Positions 1-7,873 of a stretch of 52,998 bases of DNA are shown here, piece by piece. Position numbers and translations under genes: made by a program. How positions within the stretch are numbered: position 1 is the stretch's first letter; every line of letters starts with the position of its first letter. The DNA is from Nitrospira sp. (GTDB lineage Bacteria; Nitrospirota; Nitrospiria; Nitrospirales; Nitrospiraceae), in contig JAUYAO010000023.1 in the NCBI GenBank assembly GCA_030692565.1, positions 1-52,998 on the forward strand. Direction: 5' to 3'. Under the pieces are notes generated by a model. The model made no database searches. It was not told the origin of the DNA and saw only the letters and a program-made list of their open reading frames with translations.

Positions 1-141
1 CGAGCCCTCAAGGCCGCCATCCGGCACTACATCACGGTCACCAATACACACCCCAAACCCTTCACATGGACGAAGACCGCCGACGAAATCCTGGCCAGCG
101 TGGCCCGATTTTGTCAGCGAACTTCGGAGACAGGACACTAG
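1..141 (+). CDS. IS630-type transposase, C-terminal fragment
   Basis: Open from the first base of the window, this reads 46 codons to a TAG. The residues (start RALKAAIRHYI, then NTHPKPFTWTKTADEIL, then a helix ending in a Cys) match the conserved tail of IS630/Tc1-mariner type DDE transposases, in which a PFxWTKTADEIL segment follows the last catalytic acid. The catalytic core lies outside the window, so it is not possible to say whether the element is intact. It marks the left boundary of the window as a mobile-element copy. Family recognition is from the tail motif only. Confidence 0.75.
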   Translation, partial: RALKAAIRHYITVTNTHPKPFTWTKTADEILASVARFCQRTSETGH

Positions 142-166
142 CTGAGAAAGTTTATGGATTTAAGAT

Positions 167-565
167 TTGTACTCGCAGTCCCGGCAAAATGTTGGACCTA
201 GAAATGTGCCATTTACGATCTTCAATCCAGCCAGTCGGTACGCGCCGGACAACCCGCTGAACCCAGCCCAGCCCTATGCGCTAGATAATCCCCTCAACCC
301 CGCGAACCGCTATGATCCAGGCAATTCAGTGAATCCAGCGAATCGCTACAGTCCCAACAATTCCCTCAATCCGAGAAACGAAAAAGGTACCGGGAGTCTT
401 TCTTTGCACAGTCACCTCCAACCCGACGCGCGCGCATGCAAGAAGCACGATGTGTCCGGCTTGATCAGCGGCTACGGAAATTCTGTCTTGGGACGCCGGA
501 CGCGAAGCTTGCGATCGATCATCACGACGAAGGCGCGCATCCAGGGCTCGGCAGGTTCAGACTGA
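167..565 (+). pseudogene. Decayed gene encoding 12-residue NPANRY-type repeats
   Basis: The frame is open from 164 and reads a proline/asparagine-rich repeat protein: units such as NPASRYAPDNPL, NPAQPYALDNPL, NPANRYDPGNSV and NPANRYSPNNSL. There is no good start: the nearest ATG (154) is in another frame and stops after 15 codons at 199-201, although it encodes a short hydrophobic start (MDLRFVLAVPAK) that could be the remnant of a signal peptide separated by a frameshift. The TTG at 167 has no clear ribosome site. After the repeats (about 380) the translation looks like non-coding sequence. I read it as a broken small secreted or surface repeat protein next to a transposon. The function of such repeats is not known to me. 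Confidence 0.45.
224..379 (+). repeat. 36-bp tandem repeat, about 4.3 copies
   Basis: Four units of 36 bp start at 224, 260, 296 and 332, followed by a partial unit at 368-379. Each encodes a 12-residue unit of the pattern NPAxxYxxxNxx. Copies differ mostly at wobble positions and at the variable residues, as expected if the protein repeat was once under selection. It is not a CRISPR: there are no unique spacers. Confidence 0.75.
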
Positions 566-638
566 ACCACGGTGTGGATTTGACGGGTGTGGCGCCTGGT
601 GCACGCAGGTGCCTACGAGGTCTGATGAGTGTCGAGCA
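380..638. other. Intergenic stretch without recognisable gene
   Basis: Between the repeat block and the higBA promoter I see no gene I can support. The reading frames here have no recognisable motifs, and overlapping short frames disagree. It is probably debris beside the transposase fragment. Confidence 0.5.
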
Positions 639-667
639 TTGACAGGCGAAACGCTACGCTATACAGT
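639..667 (+). promoter_or_regulatory. Sigma70-type promoter of higBA
   Basis: TTGACA (639-644), 17-bp spacer, TACAGT (662-667). Transcription would start near 674, only a few bases before the higB ATG at 676, so the mRNA would be nearly leaderless. Confidence 0.55.
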
Positions 668-677
668 TCTCTGGTAT
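661..677. promoter_or_regulatory. Possible HigA operator
   Basis: ATAC (661-664) and GTAT (674-677) form an inverted repeat with a 9-bp spacer, overlapping the -10 box and the higB start. This is where a HigA-type antitoxin would be expected to repress its own operon. The half-sites are short, so this is tentative. Confidence 0.3.
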
Positions 678-954
678 GATTAGGTCATTTCGGCACAAGG
701 GGCTACAAGCCTTTTTTGAAACAGGCAGCAAGGCGGGTATCCAGCCGCACCATGCGGCCCGGCTCGGGCGACAACTGGCCAGACTTGACCTGGCCCAAAC
801 GGCGGCGGATATGAATGTGCCGGGGTGGGGGCTGCATGGATTGGCCGGCACTCTTGCAGGCCGGTATGCGGTGTCCGTGAGCGAAAATTGGCGACTGACC
901 TTTGGTTTCGATGGCGGGGATGTCCTCCTCATCGATTACCAAGATTATCACTAG
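676..954 (+). CDS. higB: HigB toxin (RelE/ParE superfamily)
   Basis: A 92-residue protein starting MIRSFRHKGLQAFF, the typical opening of HigB toxins, which are ribosome-dependent mRNA interferases of the RelE/ParE fold. The C-terminal part (ENWRLTFGFDGGDVLLIDYQDYH) carries the usual arginine strand and the YxDYH tail. The length is normal for the family. No Shine-Dalgarno sequence precedes the ATG, and the promoter lies so close that initiation may be leaderless. It is followed 11 bp later by the HigA antitoxin, in the toxin-first order characteristic of higBA. Nothing in the sequence suggests inactivation. Confidence 0.9.
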   Translation: MIRSFRHKGLQAFFETGSKAGIQPHHAARLGRQLARLDLAQTAADMNVPGWGLHGLAGTLAGRYAVSVSENWRLTFGFDGGDVLLIDYQDYH

Positions 955-965
955 GAGGACTCCAC

Positions 966-1271
966 ATGAGCCGAATGCATAATCCCCCGCACCCAGGCGA
1001 AACATTGAGAGAGGATATTTTGCCTGCCCTGGGCTTGACCGTGACGCAAGCCGCGGCGCAACTGGGGGTGACCCGTGCCGCCTTGTCGCGCGTCTTGAAT
1101 GGACGAGCGGCGATCTCTCCGGAAATGGCCTTGCGATTAGAAGGATGGCTCGGCGTGAAAAATGGAGGCCGCGCTGATGTGTGGGTGGCACAGCAGGCTG
1201 CGTATGATTTGTGGCAGGCCCGCAAGACCGGCGTGCCAAGAGTACGACGGGCCATTGTGCTCGAAGCGTGA
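966..1271 (+). CDS. higA: HigA antitoxin (HTH/XRE type)
   Basis: A 101-residue protein with an XRE-type helix-turn-helix at about residues 28-65 (TQAAAQLGVTRAALSRVLNGRAAISPEMALRLEGWLG). It starts MSRMHNPPHPGETLREDILPALGLT, the standard HigA N-terminus. It neutralises the HigB toxin just upstream and should autorepress the operon. A strong AGGAGG sits 8 bp before the ATG at 966, in contrast to higB, so the antitoxin is probably translated more efficiently than the toxin. Longer frames reading through the higB region are artefacts. The C-terminal residues VPRVRRAIVLEA are usual for the family. Confidence 0.93.
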   Translation: MSRMHNPPHPGETLREDILPALGLTVTQAAAQLGVTRAALSRVLNGRAAISPEMALRLEGWLGVKNGGRADVWVAQQAAYDLWQARKTGVPRVRRAIVLEA

Positions 1272-1505
1272 TGCCGCTCTGCGGAAGAATCTGAAAGTCA
1301 GAACTGGGGTCGGTTCTTGCCCCTGCCGTGGTCTGTACACATTTCCTCTTGCTGCTCCTCTGCCACCTCGCGCCTGAGATTGCGAACCTGTCACGGCCAT
1401 CGGGTAACGAAATGCCGCGGAGACGAACACACGGGGGCGCGATGACGGCGGTGAAAGATTGCTCACGAGTCGGGAAATACCGGGAGGGGGGCAGTCTCTG
1501 TGCGG

Positions 1506-1640
1506 TCAGGATCGTCCGGTGCAATAAGCAGACAACTTGAGGCCGGCGAGAATCGTGCGTACCGTCACCCGCGTTCCTTTGACCACAGGCTCTCCTCCGC
1601 AGATAGTCGCATCACGGACGATGTACTCTTTGCAGATCAT
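1506..1640 (-). pseudogene. DUF433 antitoxin-like protein, truncated
   Basis: The ATG at 1640 opens 44 codons, of which the first 36 match the DUF433 family (IVRDATICGGEPVVKGTRV, then VRTILAGL). These small HTH proteins are usually antitoxins paired with PIN-type toxins and run about 75 residues. Here the helix-turn-helix half is missing: after AGLKL the sequence becomes SAYCTGRS and stops. No PIN toxin lies nearby. It is a remnant of a mobile or toxin-antitoxin locus. Confidence 0.65.
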
Positions 1641-1781
1641 CACGTATCTCCGTGTCCTTGTGGACGAGCCTAGAGCGTTGCCAGTGTCCAATCAAGATAT
1701 CGATCAACCTCTACTAAGCTGAATCTAGCCTGTTCCCCCACTCCGATCGAACGCTGGATAGACCAGATCGATGGATTCGCG

Positions 1782-4394
1782 CTATTCCTCTCTTAACCCC
1801 TCCACTACTGGTTGCTGTGCGGCCCAGCGGGCGGGGAAGTAGCCGGCGATCAGCGTGGCTGCCGCGGCGAGGCCGACGGCTTGAGCGAGGGCGCCGAACG
1901 GCAGAATCATCTGAATCGTCCAGCTGAACGATTGCTTGTTGATCACTTTGATGAGCAGTAGGGACAGTAGCCCGCCGCCGACCAGTCCCAGCGCGATGCC
2001 TACGACACCCAGATAGGCTGCTTCCCACAAAACGAGTTGCCGGATCTGCCCTTCGCTGCCGCCGATGGCGCGCAGCGTGGCAAACTCCCGGCGCCGTTCC
2101 AGCACCGAGGTCACCAGTGTATTCACGATGCCGAGCATGGCAATGATCACGGCGATCGCTTCGAGCACATAGGTGAGCAAGAAGGTCCGGTCAAAGATGT
2201 CGAGGATTTCCTTGCGCAACTCAGCATTGCTGATGATGAGCGGTGGTAGGGTCCGGTCCGGTGCTTGCTGCAATGCGCCGGCGATCGCCTGCCTGACCTG
2301 CTCCCTATCCGCCCCCTCGTTCAGATAGATCGGGAAGACGGTCACGAGTTCGTCCTGCCAGAGCGATTGATAAAGCCCGCGATCCATGACCAACTTTCCG
2401 CCGTCGGTGGCGTAGTCGTAGAACACGGCCACGACCGGAAACGACCGCGCTCCTTGCGGGGTCATGATCCCCAGCGAGTGGCCTTCGCGAACGCCGAGCC
2501 GGTTGGCCAGCACTTCAGACAGGATGATCCCGCCGCTCTCGACCGCCTGATTCAACCGGTCGGTGGAACTCCCCTGACGGACGAGATACTGGCTGCGCCT
2601 GGCATGCAACCGCAGATCGCGCGAGACGATCGCCACGCGCTGCCCCTTCACCTCCACCCGCACATCCCGATAGGTATCCACCTCGGCCACGCCGGGGATT
2701 GCGGCCAGTACGCCGCGCCAGCCTGGGGGCAGACTCTTCGTGCCGTTCCCGCTATTCGCCTCCCGCAGCCAGGTCGAGGGAGCCACGACGATATCGGCGA
2801 TCACGGTCTCGTTGATCCAGACTTCGACGGTGTGCCGAAAACTGCGCACCATGATGAGCACGCCGATCATGATCGCCAGGCCCACCATCAGGGCAGAGAC
2901 CGTCACGCCGTTCCGGCCCGGGTTCCTCGCTGCATGCTCCACAGCAATCTCTCGCATCGCGCCCTGCGCGCCGGCAAGACGTTCGCTCTGGAGAATTCGT
3001 TTTCTCCAGCCTGTCACACAGAGCGGAGCAAGGCACGACAGTCCAGCCAATAAACAGAATGTCGCGAGATAGCCCAGAATCGGCGCTCCGCCCAGCGGCC
3101 CGGCAAAAGCAAGCAGCCCGGCTAGAACGAGCAACCCGATCCCGCCAACCGCCAATCCCCCTACCCGCACCTGTCGGCTGCTCTCGTAGTCGCCAGGTGC
3201 CAATGCCCGCACGGTGGCGGTGCGGCTGGCATCGAGGCTCGGCCCGATCGCTCCGATCATGGAGACAAGACAGCCGATCAGAATCCCTTCAGCAGAGGCC
3301 TGCCAGAGTTCAGCTACGTCGAACCAGGATGCGGTCCCCTGACTCACCGGGGTATAGAGATCCGAGATCGTCCGGCTGACCAGTATGACCAGTTTCTGCG
3401 CCAGCAGAATTCCGCCCACACTCCCGGCAATTCCACCCAGCAGCCCGAACAGAGCCGCCTCAGCCAGAAAGAGCCCGGCCACGCGTGTCTGGGTCATCCC
3501 AATCGCACGGTAGATACCGATCTCGCGGCGGCGCTGCGCCACGGCGAACGCCATCGTGTTGTAAATGAGAAACATACCGACCAGCAGACCGACCCAACTC
3601 AGGACGGTGAGATTCAATCGGAACGCCCGCACCATCTGCTCGACCTGCTGCGTCCGGCTCGCCGGCCGCTCGACCGTGACATGCGGCGGCACAACGGCGC
3701 GCACGGCCTGCGCCGCCGCGTCAATCTCAACCTCCGGATTCGTCACCAGATCGATCCGGTCCAGCTTTCCGACCATGTCAAAGAGAACTTGAGCGGCGGC
3801 GATGTCCATCACGGCTAGACGATCCCAGGACGAGACCCGGTCGGCCCGGTCCTGAATCACACCGGCAATCCGCGCCTGGACCTGCCGGGGGCCGACTTGG
3901 AGCTGGACCGTACTACCCTTTTCGAGATGCCACTCCGCCGCTAATTTTCTCCCGATATAGAGGCTGTCGGCTTTCAGCAAGTCCGCGAGCGGATTGTCAC
4001 CCTGCTCCGGCATCACTCGAAAGCCGCGGGTATCGAACTCGGCGAGGAGATCCAGTCCAATGACTTGTGCCGCTCCAGCCGGACGCCCGGCATCGAGCCG
4101 CACCGCCGTCTGCACGATCACCGGCGACGCAGACGTCAGGCCCGGTACGTCCCGCACCTTCGCGATCAGCTGTTCATCCAGCCCGAAGTCTCCTCCGGAG
4201 ACCTCCAAGGTGGTTGGTCCGGCAACGGTCAGCACGGCCTGCTCGAACGAGTGCAGCACCTCCACATTGGCCGTCCGCACCGCCACCGAGGCCGCCACGC
4301 CCAGCGCCACGCCCACAATCGTAAGCACCGTCCGGAACGGCCGTTGGGTCATGTGGGACCACAGCAGAAGCGCGACGACGTTCAACCAGGCCAT
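1782..4394 (-). CDS. ABC transporter permease with two FtsX domains
   Basis: An 870-residue inner-membrane protein. An N-terminal membrane helix (about 20-40) leads to a periplasmic MacB-type core domain and a first FtsX domain (roughly 270-395, with NTMAFAVAQRRREIGIYRAIGMTQ), followed by a second copy of the same plan (helix near 500, FtsX near 745-860, with NTLVTSVLERRREFATLRAIG). This doubled layout is that of YbbP/SalX-like permeases, which need a separate ATPase, probably the one encoded at 5760-6458 on the same strand. Such systems move lipids, lipoproteins or peptides between membranes; the substrate here is unknown. The ATG at 4394 begins directly with the first helix. Confidence 0.88.
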   Translation of the reverse strand: MAWLNVVALLLWSHMTQRPFRTVLTIVGVALGVAASVAVRTANVEVLHSFEQAVLTVAGPTTLEVSGGDFGLDEQLIAKVRDVPGLTSASPVIVQTAVRLDAGRPAGAAQVIGLDLLAEFDTRGFRVMPEQGDNPLADLLKADSLYIGRKLAAEWHLEKGSTVQLQVGPRQVQARIAGVIQDRADRVSSWDRLAVMDIAAAQVLFDMVGKLDRIDLVTNPEVEIDAAAQAVRAVVPPHVTVERPASRTQQVEQMVRAFRLNLTVLSWVGLLVGMFLIYNTMAFAVAQRRREIGIYRAIGMTQTRVAGLFLAEAALFGLLGGIAGSVGGILLAQKLVILVSRTISDLYTPVSQGTASWFDVAELWQASAEGILIGCLVSMIGAIGPSLDASRTATVRALAPGDYESSRQVRVGGLAVGGIGLLVLAGLLAFAGPLGGAPILGYLATFCLLAGLSCLAPLCVTGWRKRILQSERLAGAQGAMREIAVEHAARNPGRNGVTVSALMVGLAIMIGVLIMVRSFRHTVEVWINETVIADIVVAPSTWLREANSGNGTKSLPPGWRGVLAAIPGVAEVDTYRDVRVEVKGQRVAIVSRDLRLHARRSQYLVRQGSSTDRLNQAVESGGIILSEVLANRLGVREGHSLGIMTPQGARSFPVVAVFYDYATDGGKLVMDRGLYQSLWQDELVTVFPIYLNEGADREQVRQAIAGALQQAPDRTLPPLIISNAELRKEILDIFDRTFLLTYVLEAIAVIIAMLGIVNTLVTSVLERRREFATLRAIGGSEGQIRQLVLWEAAYLGVVGIALGLVGGGLLSLLLIKVINKQSFSWTIQMILPFGALAQAVGLAAAATLIAGYFPARWAAQQPVVEGLREE

Positions 4395-4503
4395 TGTGCG
4401 GCTCCTAGAGATCCGATTGCTGTTCGCACTTACGTAGAACCACGGTGACGGGAAACACCTGCACGCACGAATGATTTACGGGCTGCGCAGAATGGCCGTT
4501 TCG

Positions 4504-4532
4504 TTTACAGGTCGCCGACCCTTTGCTAGATT
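4504..4532 (+). promoter_or_regulatory. Probable promoter of the LuxR-type HTH gene
   Basis: TTTACA (4504-4509), 17-bp spacer, TAGATT (4527-4532), about 30 bp upstream of the ATG at 4562. Both boxes are close to the sigma70 consensus. Confidence 0.4.
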
Positions 4533-4561
4533 GACGAGGAACATTTGATCGGGAGTCACAC

Positions 4562-4831
4562 ATGGCACGTAGTCGAGGGAACAACGCACTTCAGATAGAC
4601 CGGAGCCCGAAGGCCGAGTTCTCCATTACCCCCCGGCAACGGGAAATCCTGAAGATGGTCGCCCTCGGCCATACGAATCGGGAAATTGCGGAAACACTGG
4701 CGATCAGCATCCGCACCGTCGAGGTGCATCGCTTCAATCTGATGCGGCGGCTGAATGTCCGAAACGTGGCGCAGTTGCTTCGCCAAGGCCTTCAGCAAGG
4801 ATTACTGCCACGCAACTTCGGCCTGAAATAG
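4562..4831 (+). CDS. Orphan LuxR-type helix-turn-helix protein
   Basis: An 89-residue protein made almost entirely of a GerE/LuxR DNA-binding domain (about residues 22-80: SITPRQREILKMVALGHTNREIAETL, then SIRTVEVHRFNLMRRLNVRNVAQLL). The conserved E-I-A and T-V-x-x-H-R positions are intact. There is no receiver or autoinducer domain, so it acts either as a constitutive small regulator or through partners. It sits on the plus strand between the permease gene and pyrD, convergent with pyrD (2-bp gap) and divergent from the permease, which makes the permease promoter a possible target. GGGAG precedes the ATG. Confidence 0.85.
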   Translation: MARSRGNNALQIDRSPKAEFSITPRQREILKMVALGHTNREIAETLAISIRTVEVHRFNLMRRLNVRNVAQLLRQGLQQGLLPRNFGLK

Positions 4832-4833
4832 CG

Positions 4834-5763
4834 TCACAGCTCTTTCACCTTCCCCCGACATTCCGTCACTGATCCGTAGCCCTTCTTCTTCAGCTGCGCC
4901 GCCAGTTCCGTCTCCAGCCGTCCGAAGGCGCCAAGCCCCTCTTCAACCAGAACCGTGCCGACCTGCACCGCCGACGCTCCGCAGAGGAAGTGCTCGAAGG
5001 CATCGACTCCGTGCATGACGCCGCCGGTGCCGATGATGGGAATCTTTCCCTGGAAGATTTTGTAGAAGGCCCGCACATTCGCGAGCGCCACGGCCTTGAT
5101 GATGGTGCCGCCCAACCCGCCGAACCCGCCCTTCGGCTTGATGACGACTTCTTCCCGCTCCGGATCGACCACGAGGCCGTTGCCGACCGAGTTAATCATG
5201 TTGAGAAAGTCGACCTCGCACCGGCCGATCACCTTCCCCATCACCTCATGGTGCGCCGGATCGAAATAAGGCGGCAGCTTCACACCCATCGGGACGGTGA
5301 TAACCTTGCGCACCCGCTTGAGCAGACGCTCGGACGCCTCCGGGTCATAGCCGATCTGCGGCTTGCCGGGAATATTCGGGCAGGAGAGATTCACTTCGAT
5401 CAAGTCGGGCTTCGCTGCATTGATGGCGGCCGCGATCGTCGGGAAATCGTCTTCGCACAGCCCCGCCACGCTCGCAATGACCGGCTTGCCGAACTGTTTC
5501 AACTCGGGAATGAGTTCGGCATAGGCCCGATAGCCGAGATTGGGCAAGCCCATCGAATTGATCGAGCCGCCCGGAAAGCCGTAGTACCGGGGCTCCGGAT
5601 TCCCCTGGCGCGCTTCGACGGTCATGGACTTGGTGACAATCGCCCCTGCGCGCGATGTGCCCAGCGCCACCAGTTCGTCCCGCGTGACACAGAGCGCGCC
5701 GGCCGCGTTCATGAAACAGCTGGGAAACTTCACCCCTGCAATCGTCGTCGAGAGATCCGTCAT
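4834..5763 (-). CDS. pyrD: Dihydroorotate dehydrogenase, class 1A (fumarate-type)
   Basis: A 309-residue FMN enzyme that oxidises dihydroorotate to orotate in pyrimidine synthesis. It carries the class 1 catalytic cysteine in NLSCPNIPGKPQ (C128), and its C-terminal half closely follows the lactococcal class 1A enzyme as I remember it (VKLPPYFD, NSVGNGLVVDPE, VIKPKGGFGGLGG, LANVRAFY, IIGTGGV, AFEHFLCGA). Class 1A proteins are cytosolic and use fumarate; no membrane-anchoring N-terminus of class 2 is present and no PyrK gene lies nearby. The ATG at 5763 overlaps the stop of the upstream ABC ATPase gene (ATGA), indicating translational coupling. Longer frames upstream of this ATG belong to the ATPase gene. 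Confidence 0.88.
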   Translation of the reverse strand: MTDLSTTIAGVKFPSCFMNAAGALCVTRDELVALGTSRAGAIVTKSMTVEARQGNPEPRYYGFPGGSINSMGLPNLGYRAYAELIPELKQFGKPVIASVAGLCEDDFPTIAAAINAAKPDLIEVNLSCPNIPGKPQIGYDPEASERLLKRVRKVITVPMGVKLPPYFDPAHHEVMGKVIGRCEVDFLNMINSVGNGLVVDPEREEVVIKPKGGFGGLGGTIIKAVALANVRAFYKIFQGKIPIIGTGGVMHGVDAFEHFLCGASAVQVGTVLVEEGLGAFGRLETELAAQLKKKGYGSVTECRGKVKEL

Positions 5764-6458
5764 GCTACCCCCGTTAAAGCCGTCGATGGTGCGCGCGCAA
5801 CAAGCCGCCCGTCCTGCATCGTCCAGGTATAGTCCGCGCATTGCGCGGCAGTCTGGCTATGCGTCACCAGCAAGACCGTGACGTCGCCTGCTTTCGTCAG
5901 CGATCGAATCAATGTCATGATCTCTGCCCCCTGATGGGAGTCGAGATTGCCGGTCGGTTCGTCAGCCAGAAGCAATTTCGGCCGATGCGCGAGCGCCCGG
6001 GCGATCGCGATCCGTTGTTGCTCGCCACCCGACAATTCTCCGGGACGATGATGCTTCCGATGCCCCATATGGACCAGCTCCAGCACTTCCTCGACCCGCT
6101 GTGCGACTGACCGGCCGCCGTCTCCGCGCAACATCAATGGCAGCGCGACATTCTCCAAAGCCGTCAGCCCTGGAACCAAGTGAAACGCTTGGAACACGAT
6201 GCCGATCAGTTCCCGCCGCGCCACCGTCCAATCATGACTGGTAAATGTGGTAGTCGCCCGCCCGTCGAGATAGAGCTCTCCGGACGAAGGCCGATCGAGG
6301 CCGCCTGCCAGATTCAGCAACGTACTCTTCCCGCAACCGCTGGGCCCGACGAACGCGCAGAACTCGCCGCGTCCGACATCGAGACTCACCTCATGCAGCG
6401 CCGCCACCGCAGCCTCGCCACGCTCATAGGTCTTGGATAACCGGGCCAGCTTCACCAT
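5760..6458 (-). CDS. ABC transporter ATP-binding protein (MacB/LolD/YbbA type)
   Basis: A 232-residue ATPase with Walker [10 protein letters not shown] (38-46), Q-loop in [21 protein letters not shown], signature LSGGEQQR and Walker [14 protein letters not shown], followed by the H-loop LVTHS. The TGNLDS form and small size place it in the LolD/MacB/YbbA subfamily, which energises FtsX-type permeases. The likely partner permease is at 1782-4394, on the same strand but separated by pyrD and a LuxR-type gene. I chose the ATG at 6458 because family members begin there; an in-frame ATG at 6491 lies closer to the promoter and cannot be excluded. The stop overlaps the pyrD start. Confidence 0.88.
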   Translation of the reverse strand: MVKLARLSKTYERGEAAVAALHEVSLDVGRGEFCAFVGPSGCGKSTLLNLAGGLDRPSSGELYLDGRATTTFTSHDWTVARRELIGIVFQAFHLVPGLTALENVALPLMLRGDGGRSVAQRVEEVLELVHMGHRKHHRPGELSGGEQQRIAIARALAHRPKLLLADEPTGNLDSHQGAEIMTLIRSLTKAGDVTVLLVTHSQTAAQCADYTWTMQDGRLVARAPSTALTGVA

Positions 6459-6508
6459 GTCTGCAACACACCTCAGATTCTGCAATGCCATGTAGAACGA
6501 TCGTCCTC

Positions 6509-6537
6509 GTATAACACAACCATTTAGAACCCCACAA
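6509..6537 (-). promoter_or_regulatory. Probable promoter of the ABC ATPase-pyrD operon
   Basis: On the minus strand: TTGTGG (6537-6532), 17-bp spacer, TTATAC (6514-6509). It stands back to back with the comF promoter, with the two -35 boxes separated by only 2 bp. Confidence 0.35.
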
Positions 6538-6539
6538 CC

Positions 6540-6568
6540 TTGACAGGCGCCCGTTCCTATCCTACAAC
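6540..6568 (+). promoter_or_regulatory. Probable promoter of comF-fmdB
   Basis: TTGACA (6540-6545), 17-bp spacer, TACAAC (6563-6568), about 36 bp before the comF ATG. Confidence 0.45.
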
Positions 6569-6603
6569 CAGCCGCATCTCTCCCTGTCTGAGAGTGGCGC
6601 AAG

Positions 6604-7419
6604 ATGGAATCGTGGCCTCAGAAACTGCCTGGCCTGATACGGCACGCCGTCAGATTTATTCTGCCGGCTGACTGTGCCACATGTGGAGTGCCGCTCACGA
6701 CCGATCCCGTCCCGCTGTTTTGCACGAGCTGCTGGGACACCGTCGCTCCGCTCAGGCTGGCTCGCTGCTCGCAATGCGATCGTCCGCTCCCCTCGCCCGT
6801 CGCACTCACCTACAGCCCCACCCATCGCTGCCACCACTGCACGGTTCGCCCACCCGCCTATGTGAAAGCCTGGACTCTGTATCCCTATCTGCCGCCTTTG
6901 CAAGACGCTATTTGCCTGTTCAAATACAGAGGGAAAGTCTCGCTGGCCAAGCCGCTGGGACGCTTAATGATCGCAGCCATCCCTGCTTCGTTGGATGCCG
7001 ACCTCGTCATCCCGGTCCCGTTGCATCCCACCCGTTTGAGAGAGCGTGAATTCAATCAATCGCTGCTGCTCGCCGATCAGGTGGCCACACACCTGCATCT
7101 CCCCCTTTCGTTCACCAATCTCGTTCGAACCGTTCCATCAGAACCCCAAAGCACGTTGTCGCGAAAAGAACGGATGAAGAATCTTCGCCGGGCCTTTGCA
7201 GTCCGCCGACCGGAGTCGATCGCTCAGAAACGTATCCTGCTGATCGATGACGTCTTTACGACTGGCACGACGACAAACGAATGTGCCAAGGTACTTCGAA
7301 CAGCCGGAGCAGAGGCCGTCTTCGTCCTCACCCTGGCACGAACGATCGAGTCGAGTGTCGTGCCTGACCGAATCCTGGCCCAACGTGCCACCGGTCTCCT
7401 AGGAGTCTTGAGGGGATAG
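6604..7419 (+). CDS. comF: ComF family phosphoribosyltransferase-like protein
   Basis: A 271-residue protein of the ComF/GntX family. The N-terminal third has four CxxC-type pairs (CATC, CTSC, CSQC, CHHC) expected to bind zinc; the C-terminal half is a phosphoribosyltransferase fold with the PRPP-binding motif ILLIDDVFTTGTTTNEC. ComF proteins are needed for late steps of DNA uptake in naturally competent bacteria, though many non-competent species also have one, so the function here is not certain. A helix-hairpin-helix lipoprotein at 13995-14699 is a possible second competence-related gene. The fmdB gene follows after 2 bp. Confidence 0.88.
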   Translation: MESWPQKLPGLIRHAVRFILPADCATCGVPLTTDPVPLFCTSCWDTVAPLRLARCSQCDRPLPSPVALTYSPTHRCHHCTVRPPAYVKAWTLYPYLPPLQDAICLFKYRGKVSLAKPLGRLMIAAIPASLDADLVIPVPLHPTRLREREFNQSLLLADQVATHLHLPLSFTNLVRTVPSEPQSTLSRKERMKNLRRAFAVRRPESIAQKRILLIDDVFTTGTTTNECAKVLRTAGAEAVFVLTLARTIESSVVPDRILAQRATGLLGVLRG

Positions 7420-7421
7420 CC

Positions 7422-7766
7422 ATGCCGATCTACGAATACCTTTGCCGCGATTGTCGGAAGCGAAGCACCTTGCTGGTGCTGAGCCTGGCCAGCTCGACCC
7501 CGCCGGCCTGCAAACAGTGCGGGAGCCAGTCTGTGGACCGCCTCCTCTCCCGATTCTCCGCCCCAAAGTCCGATGAGGCCCGGCTTGCTTCCCTTTCAGC
7601 CCCGGACAACTTCGACGGACTGGATGAGAACGATCCGGAGTCAATGTCCCGCTTCATGAAACACATGGGAGTCGAGATGGGTGAGGACGTCGAACAGGAT
7701 GTCGAGGCCATGATGGATTCGGCCGATAGCGGGACCTCCGATAACGGTAGCACTGACAGTCTATGA
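7422..7766 (+). CDS. FmdB-type zinc-ribbon protein
   Basis: A 114-residue protein opening MPIYEYLCRDC, the standard start of the FmdB/CxxC_CxxC_SSSS regulatory family, with the second zinc pair CKQC near residue 32. The family function is poorly defined; the name comes from a putative formamidase regulator. The acidic tail, rich in D, E and M (EMGEDVEQDVEAMMDSAD), is low complexity. It begins 2 bp after the comF stop with GAGGGG upstream, so the two are cotranscribed. Confidence 0.85.
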   Translation: MPIYEYLCRDCRKRSTLLVLSLASSTPPACKQCGSQSVDRLLSRFSAPKSDEARLASLSAPDNFDGLDENDPESMSRFMKHMGVEMGEDVEQDVEAMMDSADSGTSDNGSTDSL

Positions 7767-7789
7767 CAGGCATTGTCATGTATTTTTAC

Positions 7790-7817
7790 TTGACAATCCG
7801 CCCTCACTCACTAAAAT
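7790..7817 (+). promoter_or_regulatory. Promoter of the HTH-mraZ-rusA genes
   Basis: TTGACA (7790-7795), 16-bp spacer, TAAAAT (7812-7817). It is a near-consensus sigma70 promoter in the gap after fmdB, about 50 bp upstream of the HTH gene. Confidence 0.6.
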
Positions 7818-7873
7818 AGCCCTTATCTTCTGGAGTCTTATGAGAAACAGACCTTCTCAGAACAGGTGGGACG

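Noticed and set aside
224-379. CRISPR array
   Set aside because: The 36-bp units are contiguous without spacers and encode a protein repeat.
1272-1505. Possible gene between higA and the DUF433 remnant
   Set aside because: Several overlapping frames on both strands, none with recognisable sequence or ribosome site.
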